Notes under the pieces: generated by a model
What the model was told of the DNA's origin: nothing
The model's input: only the letters and a program-made list of their open reading frames with translations
The model's database searches: none
Assembly: GCA_964400515.1 (NCBI GenBank)
Contig: CAYNTJ010000002.1
Span: 216,087 to 280,086, forward strand
DNA from: JAAYHV01 sp964400515
GTDB taxonomy: Bacteria > Bacillota > Clostridia > Peptostreptococcales > Anaerovoracaceae
Direction: 5' to 3'
DNA: 64,000 bases
Shown here: positions 35,232 through 45,029 of the stretch, in pieces
How positions within the stretch are numbered: the stretch's first letter is position 1
Layout: every line of letters begins with the position of its first letter
Made by a program: the position numbers and the translations under genes

Positions 35232-36551
35232 TTACTTTTCTCCTTTTTCCCTGAAAACAAATTTAATCGATGTTCCTTCAAAACCGAAAGCTTCCCTTAT
35301 TTTGTTTTCCAAATACCTTGAATAAGAAAAATGCATTAGAGGTCTTGAATTTATTTTAAACGAAAACAGTGGAGGTTTTACACCCACTTGGCTTACATAA
35401 TATATCTTTAATCTCTTTCCCTTGTCCGAAGGAGGCTGTTTCATCATTGTTGCATCTACTATTATATTATTAAGCTGACCCGTGGAAACTCGCCTTGTTC
35501 TGCTTTGTGCCACAAGGCTTACCATATCCATGGCATCGAATACCCTTAGATGGTTTTTAACCGATATAAATAATACCGGTGCATAGGATGCAAACAGTAA
35601 TTCGCCTTTAATTTTTCTTGTGTAATCCCTCATGGTGTTAGTCTCTTTTTCAATTAAATCCCATTTATTTACAACAACCACAAGGCCTTTACCGGCTTCA
35701 TGAGCTATTCCTGCTATTTTCTTATCCTGCTCCGTCAAGCCTTCCTCGGCATCGATTAAAAGTAAGCACACATCACATCTTTCAACGGCTGCTATTGCCC
35801 TAATAACGCTGTATCTTTCAATATTTTCGTTAACCTTGCTTTTTCTTCTTATGCCCGCAGTATCTATAAGCACGTATTCTTCGTCTTTATAAGTAAGCTT
35901 TGTGTCTATTGAATCTCTTGTAGTTCCCGCTATAGGGGACACTATTACTCTGTTTTCATTAACAAGCTCGTTAATCAATGAAGATTTACCCACATTGGGT
36001 TTTCCAATAACGGCTACCTTTATGGCCTCCGACTCATCTTCATAAATATCATCGGGAAAGCTGTCTACTATTTCATCCAAAACATCACCAAAATTCAGCA
36101 TATTGGCAGAGCTTATAGCCAAGGGCTCCCCTAATCCCAGTTCATAAAAATCATAAAAATCATCGGGTATATTGGCGGGGTTATCAATCTTATTTACAAC
36201 TAAAATAACCCTTTTACCCGTTCTTCTTAATATGGTTGCAACCTCATTATCCGCCGTTGTCAATCCATCTTTTCCGTCCACCATAAACAATATGGCATCC
36301 GCTGTATCCATGGCTATTTGAGCCTGTTCTCTCATTTGGGAAAGAATAGGATCGGATGTATTTGGTTCAATACCACCGGTATCAATTATAGCAAATTCCA
36401 CGCCGTTCCATTCAGCTTCGGCATATATTCTATCCCTGGTAACTCCCGGGGTGTCTTCTACAATTGCGATTCTTCTACCTACAATTTTATTAAAAAATGT
36501 GGACTTTCCCACATTCGGTCTGCCAACTACGGCTAATACCGGTTTACTCAT
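35232..36551 (-). CDS. der: Der/EngA, tandem ribosome-assembly GTPase
   Basis: The 439-residue protein has two Era-like GTPase domains (GRPNVGKSTFFNK with DTGGIEP; GKPNVGKSSLINE with DTAGIRRKSKV) and a C-terminal KH-like domain. It acts in 50S subunit assembly. Its start overlaps the ftsY stop by eight bases. Confidence 0.97.
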   Translation of the reverse strand: MSKPVLAVVGRPNVGKSTFFNKIVGRRIAIVEDTPGVTRDRIYAEAEWNGVEFAIIDTGGIEPNTSDPILSQMREQAQIAMDTADAILFMVDGKDGLTTADNEVATILRRTGKRVILVVNKIDNPANIPDDFYDFYELGLGEPLAISSANMLNFGDVLDEIVDSFPDDIYEDESEAIKVAVIGKPNVGKSSLINELVNENRVIVSPIAGTTRDSIDTKLTYKDEEYVLIDTAGIRRKSKVNENIERYSVIRAIAAVERCDVCLLLIDAEEGLTEQDKKIAGIAHEAGKGLVVVVNKWDLIEKETNTMRDYTRKIKGELLFASYAPVLFISVKNHLRVFDAMDMVSLVAQSRTRRVSTGQLNNIIVDATMMKQPPSDKGKRLKIYYVSQVGVKPPLFSFKINSRPLMHFSYSRYLENKIREAFGFEGTSIKFVFREKGEK

Positions 36552-37440
36552 TAAATATTCCTCCTGCGAATTCCAATGGATTGAATTCCTTCAAATCATC
36601 CATTCCTTCACCTACTCCTATATATTTTACTGGCAAATCAAATTCATTTGCTATAGTAATGCTTATACCACCTCTGGCAGTCCCATCAAGCTTAGTCAAT
36701 ACAATGCCTGTTAAATCTGCTATTTCAGAGAACTCCTTAGCCTGGCTTATGGCGTTTTTGCCAGTTGTGGCATCCAATACCAGTAGAGTTTCCCTACTTG
36801 CCTCAGGATATTCCCTGTCAATTATTTTGTTCATTTTTTCAAGCTCTTTCATAAGATTTCTCTTATTCTGAAGACGTCCTGCCGTATCGCATATAACCAC
36901 ATCTATATTCTTTGCTTTTGCAGACATTATTGCATCATATATTACCGCGGCGGGATCACTTCCCTCTTCATGCCTTACAATACCCACTCCAACTCTTTCT
37001 GCCCATATGCTCAGCTGATTAGCCGCTGCTGCTCTAAATGTATCCGCCGCAGCTAAAATCACGCTTTTGCCCTTATTCTTATAAATATTTGCAATCTTTC
37101 CTATGGAAGTAGTCTTACCTCCCCCGTTAATACCTATCATAAGGATAATAAGGGGGGTATTTTCATTTATTTTGTTTCTTTCACCCTTGTCCATTATATC
37201 CGCAATTATTTCAGTCAATGCCTTTTTAACCTTATCGGCATTATCCAAATAATCTCTTCTTATTCTGTTTCTTAGTTCATCCATAATATAAATGGTGGTA
37301 TCCATTCCTATATCCGATGTAATTAAAGCTTCCTCTAATTCTTCCAAAAAATCTTCATCTATTTTAGGGTTTGCCAATATAATATCTGCTACCCTTTGCG
37401 AAAATTTTTTAAAGGGACTTTTGTTTTCAAATAATGCCAT
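36544..37440 (-). CDS. ftsY: FtsY, signal recognition particle receptor
   Basis: The 298-residue GTPase has the NG domains only, without a long acidic A domain. It has GINGGGKTTSIGKIA, DTFRAAAANQL, DTAGRLQNK, TKLDGTARGG and the closing motif GVGEGMDDLKEF. It docks ribosome-SRP complexes at the membrane. The second of two adjacent ATG codons is best spaced after GAGG. It follows smc by 10 nt. Confidence 0.96.
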   Translation of the reverse strand: MALFENKSPFKKFSQRVADIILANPKIDEDFLEELEEALITSDIGMDTTIYIMDELRNRIRRDYLDNADKVKKALTEIIADIMDKGERNKINENTPLIILMIGINGGGKTTSIGKIANIYKNKGKSVILAAADTFRAAAANQLSIWAERVGVGIVRHEEGSDPAAVIYDAIMSAKAKNIDVVICDTAGRLQNKRNLMKELEKMNKIIDREYPEASRETLLVLDATTGKNAISQAKEFSEIADLTGIVLTKLDGTARGGISITIANEFDLPVKYIGVGEGMDDLKEFNPLEFAGGIFNE

Positions 37441-37453
37441 CATTTACCTCTCA

Positions 37454-40400
37454 TTAATCCAGTTTAAATTCGTCTCCCATTCTCAAAGATAAAACCTTAG
37501 ATATTCCATGCTCCGGCATGGTAACACCATAAAGTACATCCGCATGCTCCATTGTGGCCCTTTGATGCGTAACCAGAGCAAATTGTATCTCATTAAATTT
37601 CTTTAAGTATCTGGAAAATCTTTCAATATTGCTGTCATCTAAAGCGGCTTCCACCTCATCTAATATACAAAACGGAGTAGGCTTTGACTTTAACACCGCA
37701 AACATTAAAGCAATTGCCGTCATGGTTTTTTCACCGCCGGACATAAGATTTATATTCTTAAGCTTTTTACCCGGAGGTTGAGCTACTATTTCAATGCCGG
37801 ATTCCAAAGGATTAGATTCATCTTCTAGTCTGAGCTCTGCATAGCCACCATTAAAAAGCTCCTTAAAGATTTCTTCGAAATTAATAACTACTTTATCAAA
37901 ATTATCCTTAAATTTCTTTTTGATGGTTTTATCCATATTACCTATTATTTCGTTTAGCTCTTCCATGGCCGATAGAATATCTTTTCTTTGATCCGTTAAA
38001 AATTCAAGCCTTTTACTAACCTTTTCATATTCTTCTATGGACGATACATTAACATCCCCCAATTCCTTTAATCTTAATTTGACCTCTCTTAGTTCCTTAC
38101 CCCCTGCTGTTATAGGGAAATCATCTTCCCTAAGGTCTTTAGCCTCAGCAAAGGATATCTCAAATTCTTCCCAAAGCCTGTCTTTAATATTACTTAATTG
38201 TGTCTCATTTTTAGCAAGCTTTATCTCATCTCGATATTTTTTATCTTGGAGTTCATTTTTTTCGTTGGAAATCTTTTTTTGCTCATCGTTAATTTCATTA
38301 TATCTTTTATTTATTCCGGATTTTTCCTTTGATGCTTCTTCAAGATATTCTTCCAGCTGCAATTTTTCTTCTTTTAATTGTTCCTGTTTACTTGATACCT
38401 CATCATCACCGGTACATAAAAGATCCTTTTCCTTAAGCAATGCCTGAAGTTCATCCTGATTGTCATTCAAATCATCTTCATAATCAATTACAGTATCATG
38501 AATTCTTTCAATAAGCTCATTTAATCCAAAGAACTTGGTTTCAACTTCATTTACATCAACCCTTAATGCCACCACCTGTTCATTCTTATCAAGGATGGTT
38601 TGTTCAAGCTCGTCGGACTTTTCAAGTAATTCGTCCACAGCATTATTTAAAGCATCACTTTCAATATCAGCCGACTTTATCTCATTTTGATATCTCAATA
38701 TCATTTCATCGGCATTTTGAATATCCTTTTGTATTCTTTCAATCTCTTTTTCATATCTGTCATAAGCCGATCCCGTTTCCTTTATCAGAGCCATTGTATG
38801 CTCTAAACGATTTTTAAGATTAGCTTTTTCAATTAGGATATTTTGTTTTGCCAAATCAAGCTTTTCTTTTTCCCCGGCAAGATTATTTTTCTTTTCTGAA
38901 AGTTCATTTAGTGAATTATCCAGGTCGCTTTTTATTCCCTTAAACTCCAATATTTCTTCTTCCAGCTTGCTTATTTCTGATTTTCTTTCAATTAAATTAG
39001 TCGACTTGTTCTTATATTTACCGCCGGTTATTGCTCCCCCGGCATTTACAACTTCCCCTTCCAAGGTAACAAATCTGGCTCCGTTTTTTATAGTTTTGGA
39101 ATATTTTATGGCATCATCCATGGTTTCGGTAATTATGACCCTGCCCAAAAGGTAATTTATTACCCCTTGAAATCTATCTTCATAATCAACTAAATCCGTG
39201 GCTATACCCCGTATTCCTTTATCGTTATTTATGCTAACCTTGCTACCCTTAACTGAACTTAAAGGTAAAAATGTTGCCCTACCCGCACCATTTATTTTGA
39301 GCTTGTTTATTAGGCTTTTGGCGGTTTCATCATTTTCGCAAACTATATTCTGCATTCCTGCGCCTAAGGCTGTTTCTATGGCAAGCTCCAGACCTAAAGG
39401 TACTTTAATTATATCAGCAACGGTACCATAAACCGTATTAAGGCCTGATTTCATCGTGAATTTAACAGCACTGTTATAGCCTTCATAGTTATTTTCCATC
39501 TCCATAATGGCATTTTTTCTTGCATAAGCCCTGTTTAATCTTATATTATTATCTTCAATCTTTTTGATATATTCCTTTTCCTTGTTGACCAAAGAAATAA
39601 TATTATCTGTCAACTCCTTGGCTTTTTCTTCAAATATCTCTTCGGATTTAAGATTATCCCTTAACTTTTCTTCAGTATCCTTAATGATATTCTGATATTC
39701 ATTATTCTTCTTATCTCCATTATTGTTTTCAAATTGAATCTGCCTTCTCCTGGAGTCCAAAGATTCTTTATAGCTGTTTAGGGTATTGATCTCTCCTCTT
39801 TTTTTAATATTTTCGTTATTGATTTCAATTATCCTGTTTTTCTTTACATCAATATCATTTTCCAATTCCTTGTTTTCTAAATTTAAGGAATTTAACTCAA
39901 TCAATGCCTCTTCAAGCTTCTTTTCCGCATTCTTTTTGTCAGCTTCCAGTTGTCTTTCATTTTCCGAAAGTTCCTCCAGCTTCCTTTTTTCGGATTCCAG
40001 CTTCTCTTTGATCTCTTCAATCCCTTTATTTAATCTTTCCACATCCCTGTCTATGGAATTAAGTCTTTCCACATTAACCTGCCCTTGGCTGCTAATTATG
40101 TTTAATTCATTAATCTTTTGAAGTAGCTTCTCATTGGCTTCATGGCTGAGCTCATCCAGCTTCTCATTTCTCTCCATAATGGAATCCAATTCTTCTTCCA
40201 TTAAGCTTCTTTTCTTCTCCATTTCTTCCAATTTTAAAGACCAGTCCGATATAGCCTGATTCAGATTATCCGTACTCTTTTCCAAATTACCGATATTATT
40301 CAAGGTTAAATTGATTTCCAGATATTTGTATCTGTCTTTCAGCTGTAAATATTCCTTTGCCTTAACGCTGTCTTCCCTGAGGCCTCCTATTCTTTCATCA

Positions 40401-40993
40401 ATTTCATTTATGATGTCATTGACCCTCTCCAAATTGTCATTGGCATTTTCAAGCTTTCTTTCTGCTGTTGTTTTTCTGTTTTTGTACATAACAACGCCGG
40501 CAGCTTCCTCAAATATTTCTCTTCTGTTATCCGCCTTAGTACTTACTATATCTGAAATCTTACCTTGTCCTATGATGGAATAACCGTCAACACCTATGCC
40601 CGTATCCATTATCAGCTCCCGGATATCCTTAAGCCTACACTGGTTGTTGTTTATTAGATATTCACTTTCCCCGGACCTGTACATTCTTCTTTTTATTGCA
40701 ACTTCGTTATATTCTATGGGCAATATTCCGCTGGAATTATCAATAACCAAAGTAACCTCTGCCATACCCCTTGATTTTCTGTCCGTGGTTCCCGCAAAAA
40801 TTACCTCTTCCATTTTACCGCCGCGAAGTAGCTTTGGACTCTGCTCTCCCAGTACCCATCTTATTGCATCACTTATATTACTCTTTCCGCTTCCGTTGGG
40901 CCCTACTATGCAAGTTATTCCTTCATGGAACTCTATACATACAGGGTCCGCAAATGATTTAAACCCATGCATTTCTATTCTTTTAAAATACAC
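37454..40993 (-). CDS. smc: SMC chromosome condensation protein
   Basis: The 1179-residue protein has the SMC layout: an N-terminal head with Walker A GPNGSGKSNI, a long coiled coil (about 170-500), the hinge (about 515-660, ending near EGEVVNAGGAITGG), a returning coiled coil, and a C-terminal head with LMSGGEKTMTAIAL and DEVEAALDD. The start is GTG (40991-40993) within CTAGAGTG; the TAG is the rnc stop. GAGGAG lies nine bases before the start. It is part of the rnc-smc-ftsY unit. Confidence 0.97.
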   Translation of the reverse strand: MYFKRIEMHGFKSFADPVCIEFHEGITCIVGPNGSGKSNISDAIRWVLGEQSPKLLRGGKMEEVIFAGTTDRKSRGMAEVTLVIDNSSGILPIEYNEVAIKRRMYRSGESEYLINNNQCRLKDIRELIMDTGIGVDGYSIIGQGKISDIVSTKADNRREIFEEAAGVVMYKNRKTTAERKLENANDNLERVNDIINEIDERIGGLREDSVKAKEYLQLKDRYKYLEINLTLNNIGNLEKSTDNLNQAISDWSLKLEEMEKKRSLMEEELDSIMERNEKLDELSHEANEKLLQKINELNIISSQGQVNVERLNSIDRDVERLNKGIEEIKEKLESEKRKLEELSENERQLEADKKNAEKKLEEALIELNSLNLENKELENDIDVKKNRIIEINNENIKKRGEINTLNSYKESLDSRRRQIQFENNNGDKKNNEYQNIIKDTEEKLRDNLKSEEIFEEKAKELTDNIISLVNKEKEYIKKIEDNNIRLNRAYARKNAIMEMENNYEGYNSAVKFTMKSGLNTVYGTVADIIKVPLGLELAIETALGAGMQNIVCENDETAKSLINKLKINGAGRATFLPLSSVKGSKVSINNDKGIRGIATDLVDYEDRFQGVINYLLGRVIITETMDDAIKYSKTIKNGARFVTLEGEVVNAGGAITGGKYKNKSTNLIERKSEISKLEEEILEFKGIKSDLDNSLNELSEKKNNLAGEKEKLDLAKQNILIEKANLKNRLEHTMALIKETGSAYDRYEKEIERIQKDIQNADEMILRYQNEIKSADIESDALNNAVDELLEKSDELEQTILDKNEQVVALRVDVNEVETKFFGLNELIERIHDTVIDYEDDLNDNQDELQALLKEKDLLCTGDDEVSSKQEQLKEEKLQLEEYLEEASKEKSGINKRYNEINDEQKKISNEKNELQDKKYRDEIKLAKNETQLSNIKDRLWEEFEISFAEAKDLREDDFPITAGGKELREVKLRLKELGDVNVSSIEEYEKVSKRLEFLTDQRKDILSAMEELNEIIGNMDKTIKKKFKDNFDKVVINFEEIFKELFNGGYAELRLEDESNPLESGIEIVAQPPGKKLKNINLMSGGEKTMTAIALMFAVLKSKPTPFCILDEVEAALDDSNIERFSRYLKKFNEIQFALVTHQRATMEHADVLYGVTMPEHGISKVLSLRMGDEFKLD

Positions 40994-40994
40994 T

Positions 40995-41693
40995 CTAGTT
41001 TACTCCTCTCTTTAGGGCATCCTGTGCCGCATTCTGCTCTGCTTCTTTTTTGCTTTTACCCATACCTTTTCCTATTATTTCTCCATCATTTTTTAGCTCA
41101 ACATGGAAAATTTTATCGTGATCCGGCCCTTGAGTAAAGACCACATCATAGGAAATATGGTTTTCTTTATATTTCTTTTGCAATATCTCCTGCAGCTTTG
41201 TTTTATGGTCAACCGTTAGCTTGCCGTTAATTGCCAATTGAATTTTGTTATCAAACAGACCGATTACTGTTTTAGCTACCGTATTATAATCGCTATCTAA
41301 AAATATTGCACCGATAATTGCTTCTACGGCATTGGCAATTATTGATTTTCTTGTTCTTCCTCCGGTATTTTCTTCCCCCTTGCCTATAAGCAAATAGGAA
41401 CCTAATCCGATTTCATTACCTATATCCTTTAAGGTCTCTTCACATACCACTTGGGCTCTTATCTTGGTGAGTTTTCCCTCCCTCTCGTTGGGCAAAAGAT
41501 TATATAACCTTATACCGATTATTGAATCCAGCAAAGCATCCCCCACAAATTCCAGTCTCTCATTGTTCTTTATGTATTCCATATTGTTGTCACTGGCATA
41601 AGAACTATGGGTCAGGGCATTCATCAGTAAAAGCTTATTCTTAAAGCAATAACCAAGGCCTGTTTCAAGTTCCAAGTATGATTTGTTTCCCAT
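40995..41693 (-). CDS. rnc: Ribonuclease III
   Basis: The 232-residue protein has the catalytic motif NERLEFVGDALLDSIIG, the second metal site ANAVEAIIGAIFLD and a C-terminal double-stranded RNA-binding domain ending GKGMGKSKKEAEQNAAQDAL. Its ATG overlaps the plsX stop as TAATG. It ends with TAG, two bases before the smc GTG. Confidence 0.96.
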   Translation of the reverse strand: MGNKSYLELETGLGYCFKNKLLLMNALTHSSYASDNNMEYIKNNERLEFVGDALLDSIIGIRLYNLLPNEREGKLTKIRAQVVCEETLKDIGNEIGLGSYLLIGKGEENTGGRTRKSIIANAVEAIIGAIFLDSDYNTVAKTVIGLFDNKIQLAINGKLTVDHKTKLQEILQKKYKENHISYDVVFTQGPDHDKIFHVELKNDGEIIGKGMGKSKKEAEQNAAQDALKRGVN

Positions 41694-42697
41694 TATATTT
41701 CCTCGCTGGCAGCTACACTTGTTTCTATCATATTTACAATATCTCTTTCCACAAATGCAACCGCATTAATTATAGCGTTGTACGCCGCATTTGATTTGGA
41801 GGAACCATGAATTTTTAATATTCCGCCCTTTATTCCCAGTATAGGTGCGCCTCCGAATTCGGAATAATCAAATTCCTTCTTTATGGACTTCAATTTTTTG
41901 GAAGCCAACAGGGCCCCTACCTTTGATAATCCGCTTTCCATCATTTTATTCTTTATAAGCTTCATCATCGTAAGTGCCACACCTTCAGATGTCTTTAAAA
42001 ATATATTCCCGGAAAAGCCATCTGTAACTATTACATCACAGGCTCCGGACGGAACTTCTCTTCCCTCTACATTTCCGATAAAATTAAGCTTACTTCCCGA
42101 TAAAAGATCATACGCTTCCTTATGAAGCCTATCTCCTTTATTAGGTTCTGCGCCAATATTTAAAAGTCCCACCTCGGGATTTTTTCTATCCAAAACATTT
42201 TCTATATATATACTACCCATAATACCAAACTGCAATAAATTAATGGGTTTTATATCAGTATTTGCTCCACAATCCAATAATAGGGCAGGTTCATTTTTAC
42301 CCATTTTAGGATAAAACGCAGCTATTGCAGGTCTGTCTATGCCTTCTATTCTTCCCAGGATTAGAAGTCCTCCCGCCAGTAGTGCGCCGGTGCTGCCTGC
42401 TGATATAAATACATCAGCCTCGTTATCCTTTACCATGTTAAGGCCCTTAACTATGGATGAATCCTTTTTCTTCCTAATGGCTTTAACCGGAGATTCATCA
42501 TTTTCTATTTTTTCCGTGGCATCTATTACTTCAATGTTGCTTCCGTTAAAATTATTTTTGCCAAGCTCGTTTTCTATGCTTTCTTTGTTACCTATTATTA
42601 GAATTTCATGATCAATTTCCGACGCAGCCAAAACTGCGCCCTTTACTATTTCTCTAGGGGCATAATCCCCCCCGTTACCATCTATTAATATTCTCAT
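41693..42697 (-). CDS. plsX: PlsX, phosphate acyltransferase
   Basis: The 334-residue enzyme makes acyl-phosphate from acyl-ACP for PlsY. It starts MRILIDGNGGDYAPREIV and contains SAGSTGALLAGG, LLDCGANTDIKP and VTDGFSGNIFLKTSEG. The ATG at 42697 follows AAGGAGTTGTAT; an ATG ten codons upstream has no ribosome site. The common companion acpP is not found between plsX and rnc. Confidence 0.95.
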   Translation of the reverse strand: MRILIDGNGGDYAPREIVKGAVLAASEIDHEILIIGNKESIENELGKNNFNGSNIEVIDATEKIENDESPVKAIRKKKDSSIVKGLNMVKDNEADVFISAGSTGALLAGGLLILGRIEGIDRPAIAAFYPKMGKNEPALLLDCGANTDIKPINLLQFGIMGSIYIENVLDRKNPEVGLLNIGAEPNKGDRLHKEAYDLLSGSKLNFIGNVEGREVPSGACDVIVTDGFSGNIFLKTSEGVALTMMKLIKNKMMESGLSKVGALLASKKLKSIKKEFDYSEFGGAPILGIKGGILKIHGSSKSNAAYNAIINAVAFVERDIVNMIETSVAASEEI

Positions 42698-42730
42698 ATA
42701 CAACTCCTTATACACATTAATAATCATTTT

Positions 42731-42739
42731 ATTATAACA
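42731..42739 (-). promoter_or_regulatory. Possible extended -10 promoter of the plsX operon
   Basis: TGTTATAAT on the minus strand, an extended -10 element, 34 nt before the plsX start. No convincing -35 is seen. Confidence 0.4.
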
Positions 42740-42769
42740 TAAATTAGTCTGTTATGCATTAATTTTTAG

Positions 42770-42798
42770 TTCATATTTATGTGATTATGTGCTATACT
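42770..42798 (+). promoter_or_regulatory. Promoter of the MFS transporter
   Basis: TTCATA (42770-42775), 17 bases and TATACT (42793-42798), 20 nt before the start codon and divergent from plsX. Confidence 0.5.
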
Positions 42799-42817
42799 AC
42801 CTACTTGGAGGAATATA

Positions 42818-44008
42818 ATGAGAAAGTTATTAAATATAGAATACTCCTTGGTACAGGGTACATATTGGATGTATTACGGTGTGGCTTTTAGCTATGCTGC
42901 AGTTTTTTTATTGGATAAGGGCTATACTAACTCAAAGATAGGTATTATTTTTTCCATGGGTAGTATATTAGCCTTATTGCTACAGCCCATACTGGCTCAT
43001 ATAGCAGATACCGGCAAAAGGATTGGTTTGTTTGGAGTAATCGGAATAATGATAATTATTATGATAATACTCAACGCATTTTTGTTTTTTTATGACAGCA
43101 TGAATCCCCTTTTAACCATCATCTATATACTTATAATCGCTTGGGCAACCACCGGGCAGCCTTTTATTAATTCTTTGAACTTTCATCTTCAAAATTCCGG
43201 CTGCTATATCAATTTCGGCCTGGCCCGAAGCATGGGTTCTTTGCTCTATGCCCTTTTGGTTTTTTTACTGGGCAGTATTGTGGTTAGGTTCGGCATAATA
43301 TCAATACCTATTACCGGGGAAGTAATACTATTGCTTTTTTTAATGTTTATGGTGTTTACAAATATAAGGTATAAAAAGGAGTGTAAAAGATCGGAGGTTG
43401 TTGTTGATAAGGAAAATGAAGCTAAAATAAGTTTTAAAGATTTTATAATAAGAAATAAGATATTCTTTGTTATGAGCACCGGGATTATCGGCCTTTACTT
43501 CGGTAATGCTGTTTTAAATAATTTCATGTTCCAAATCGTTGATAATGTAAACGGCAATAGCGCAGACATGGGTAGAATACTTTCCCTTATGGCGGCACTG
43601 GAAATACCTACCATGGTACTCTTTGATAAAATAAATAAAAGATTTAGTTGTAAGACCTTGATAATCATCGCATCCATTGGTTTTACCGTTAAAATACTTT
43701 TATGTTATTTGGCCCAATCAGTATTGATGATATTCTTAGCTCATTTTGCTCAGCTTTTTTCCTTTGCTCTGTTTCTTCCCGCCATGGTGCATTTCGTAAA
43801 TGAAATAATGGATAAAAGAGAAGCCGTACGAGGCCAAGCCCTATTCATAATAATGACGACTATCGGTTCCGTAGTATCATCATTCTTGGGCGGATTTATT
43901 CTGGATATTTCCGGAGCTTCTTATTTACTCCTGTTATCCACAATAATATCCCTTATGGGTACCCTTATTATTATTACCTTTATATCAAAAATAGTCACTG
44001 CTAAGTGA
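42818..44008 (+). CDS. MFS transporter (LacY/nucleoside-symporter-like)
   Basis: The 396-residue protein has twelve hydrophobic segments in two halves joined by a charged loop (about residues 185-205). The first half has AHIADTGKRIGLFG after helix 2, the MFS loop 2-3 position. It resembles the MFS_1-like group that includes lactose and nucleoside permeases. The substrate is unknown. The ATG follows TTGGAGGAATATA. Confidence 0.8.
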   Translation: MRKLLNIEYSLVQGTYWMYYGVAFSYAAVFLLDKGYTNSKIGIIFSMGSILALLLQPILAHIADTGKRIGLFGVIGIMIIIMIILNAFLFFYDSMNPLLTIIYILIIAWATTGQPFINSLNFHLQNSGCYINFGLARSMGSLLYALLVFLLGSIVVRFGIISIPITGEVILLLFLMFMVFTNIRYKKECKRSEVVVDKENEAKISFKDFIIRNKIFFVMSTGIIGLYFGNAVLNNFMFQIVDNVNGNSADMGRILSLMAALEIPTMVLFDKINKRFSCKTLIIIASIGFTVKILLCYLAQSVLMIFLAHFAQLFSFALFLPAMVHFVNEIMDKREAVRGQALFIIMTTIGSVVSSFLGGFILDISGASYLLLLSTIISLMGTLIIITFISKIVTAK

Positions 44009-44015
44009 CTATTTT
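43988..44015. terminator. Bidirectional terminator holding both stop codons
   Basis: AAAATAGTCACT, loop GCTA, AGTGACTATTTT: perfect 12-base arms. The MFS stop TGA (44006-44008) and the rlmN stop TAG (44001-44003) both lie inside, so the converging genes overlap by eight bases. Confidence 0.85.
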
Positions 44016-45029
44016 ATTTCTCAATTGACCGCATGCCGCATCAATATCGGCACCCAGTTCCCTTCGCACAGTTGCGTTTATTCCTTTATCCGTAAGGATT
44101 TTTCTGAAAGCTTCAACATTTTTGTTGTTGCTTTTCTTTAAACCCGTTTCATTAACTTCATTTAATGGAATCAGGTTCACATGACATAGCATTCCTTTTA
44201 AAAGTTCGGATAAACTGATTGCATCCGCCTTACTGTCATTTTTCCCCCTTACCAGGGTATATTCAAAGGTAATTCTTCTTTTTGTTAGTTTTGTATAATC
44301 CGAGCAAACACTTATCAGTTCTTCAATTCCATACTTTCTGTTTATCGGCATAATATCACTTCTACTTTTGTCATATGGTGAATGTAAAGAAATTGCCAAA
44401 TTTACCTGGGGAAAATCTATTCCGAAGCGATTTATCATCGGTACAATTCCACAGGTTGAAACTGTTATATTTCTCATCCCTATGTTTAGGCCTTCCTCGC
44501 TGTTAACCATATTTAAAAACCCGTAAAGGTTTTCATAATTATCAAAGGGCTCCCCAACACCCATTACCACAATATGATTTATTTTTTCGCCGCTATCCTT
44601 GGAAGCCGCCAATATTTGAGCCAGCATTTCCCCTTTTGTCAAATTCCTTTTTAGGCCGTTTAATGTGGACGCGCAGAATTTACATCCCATCCTGCATCCC
44701 ACCTGGGAAGATATACATATGGAATTACCGTATTTATATTTCATAAGTACGGTTTCTATTAAGGATTTATCCGGGAATTCAAAAAGGTATTTCCTTGTTC
44801 CATCCTTTTGAGATATCTGTACATCCCTTATTTTCGGCATCCCTATGTAATACTCATTTTCGAGTTTTTCAACCAAAATTTTAGGGAGATTAAAAATCTC
44901 CCCAAAATTGTTAATGCCTTTCATCAAAAAGCCGTAAATTTGCTTAGTTCTGAACTTTTTTTCATCCATACTTACTATTTCAGATTCCAATTCCCCGTAG
45001 GAATAATCCAAAATATTTTTTTTAGTCAT
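44001..45029 (-). CDS. rlmN: RlmN, dual-specificity 23S rRNA/tRNA A2-methyltransferase
   Basis: The 342-residue radical SAM enzyme methylates A2503 of 23S rRNA and A37 of some tRNAs. It has the iron-sulfur motif CRMGCKFCAS, GVGEPFDNYENL, and the catalytic cysteine near the C-terminus in DIDAACGQL. The ATG at 45029 overlaps the end of ileS by eight bases and follows AAAGGG. It ends in TAG inside the terminator. Confidence 0.95.
   Translation of the reverse strand: MTKKNILDYSYGELESEIVSMDEKKFRTKQIYGFLMKGINNFGEIFNLPKILVEKLENEYYIGMPKIRDVQISQKDGTRKYLFEFPDKSLIETVLMKYKYGNSICISSQVGCRMGCKFCASTLNGLKRNLTKGEMLAQILAASKDSGEKINHIVVMGVGEPFDNYENLYGFLNMVNSEEGLNIGMRNITVSTCGIVPMINRFGIDFPQVNLAISLHSPYDKSRSDIMPINRKYGIEELISVCSDYTKLTKRRITFEYTLVRGKNDSKADAISLSELLKGMLCHVNLIPLNEVNETGLKKSNNKNVEAFRKILTDKGINATVRRELGADIDAACGQLRNKIVT

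Noticed and set aside
38037..40121. Serine-rich and phenylalanine-rich plus-strand frames inside smc
   Set aside because: They mirror the Glu/Lys-rich coiled coil of SMC on the other strand and have no start signals.
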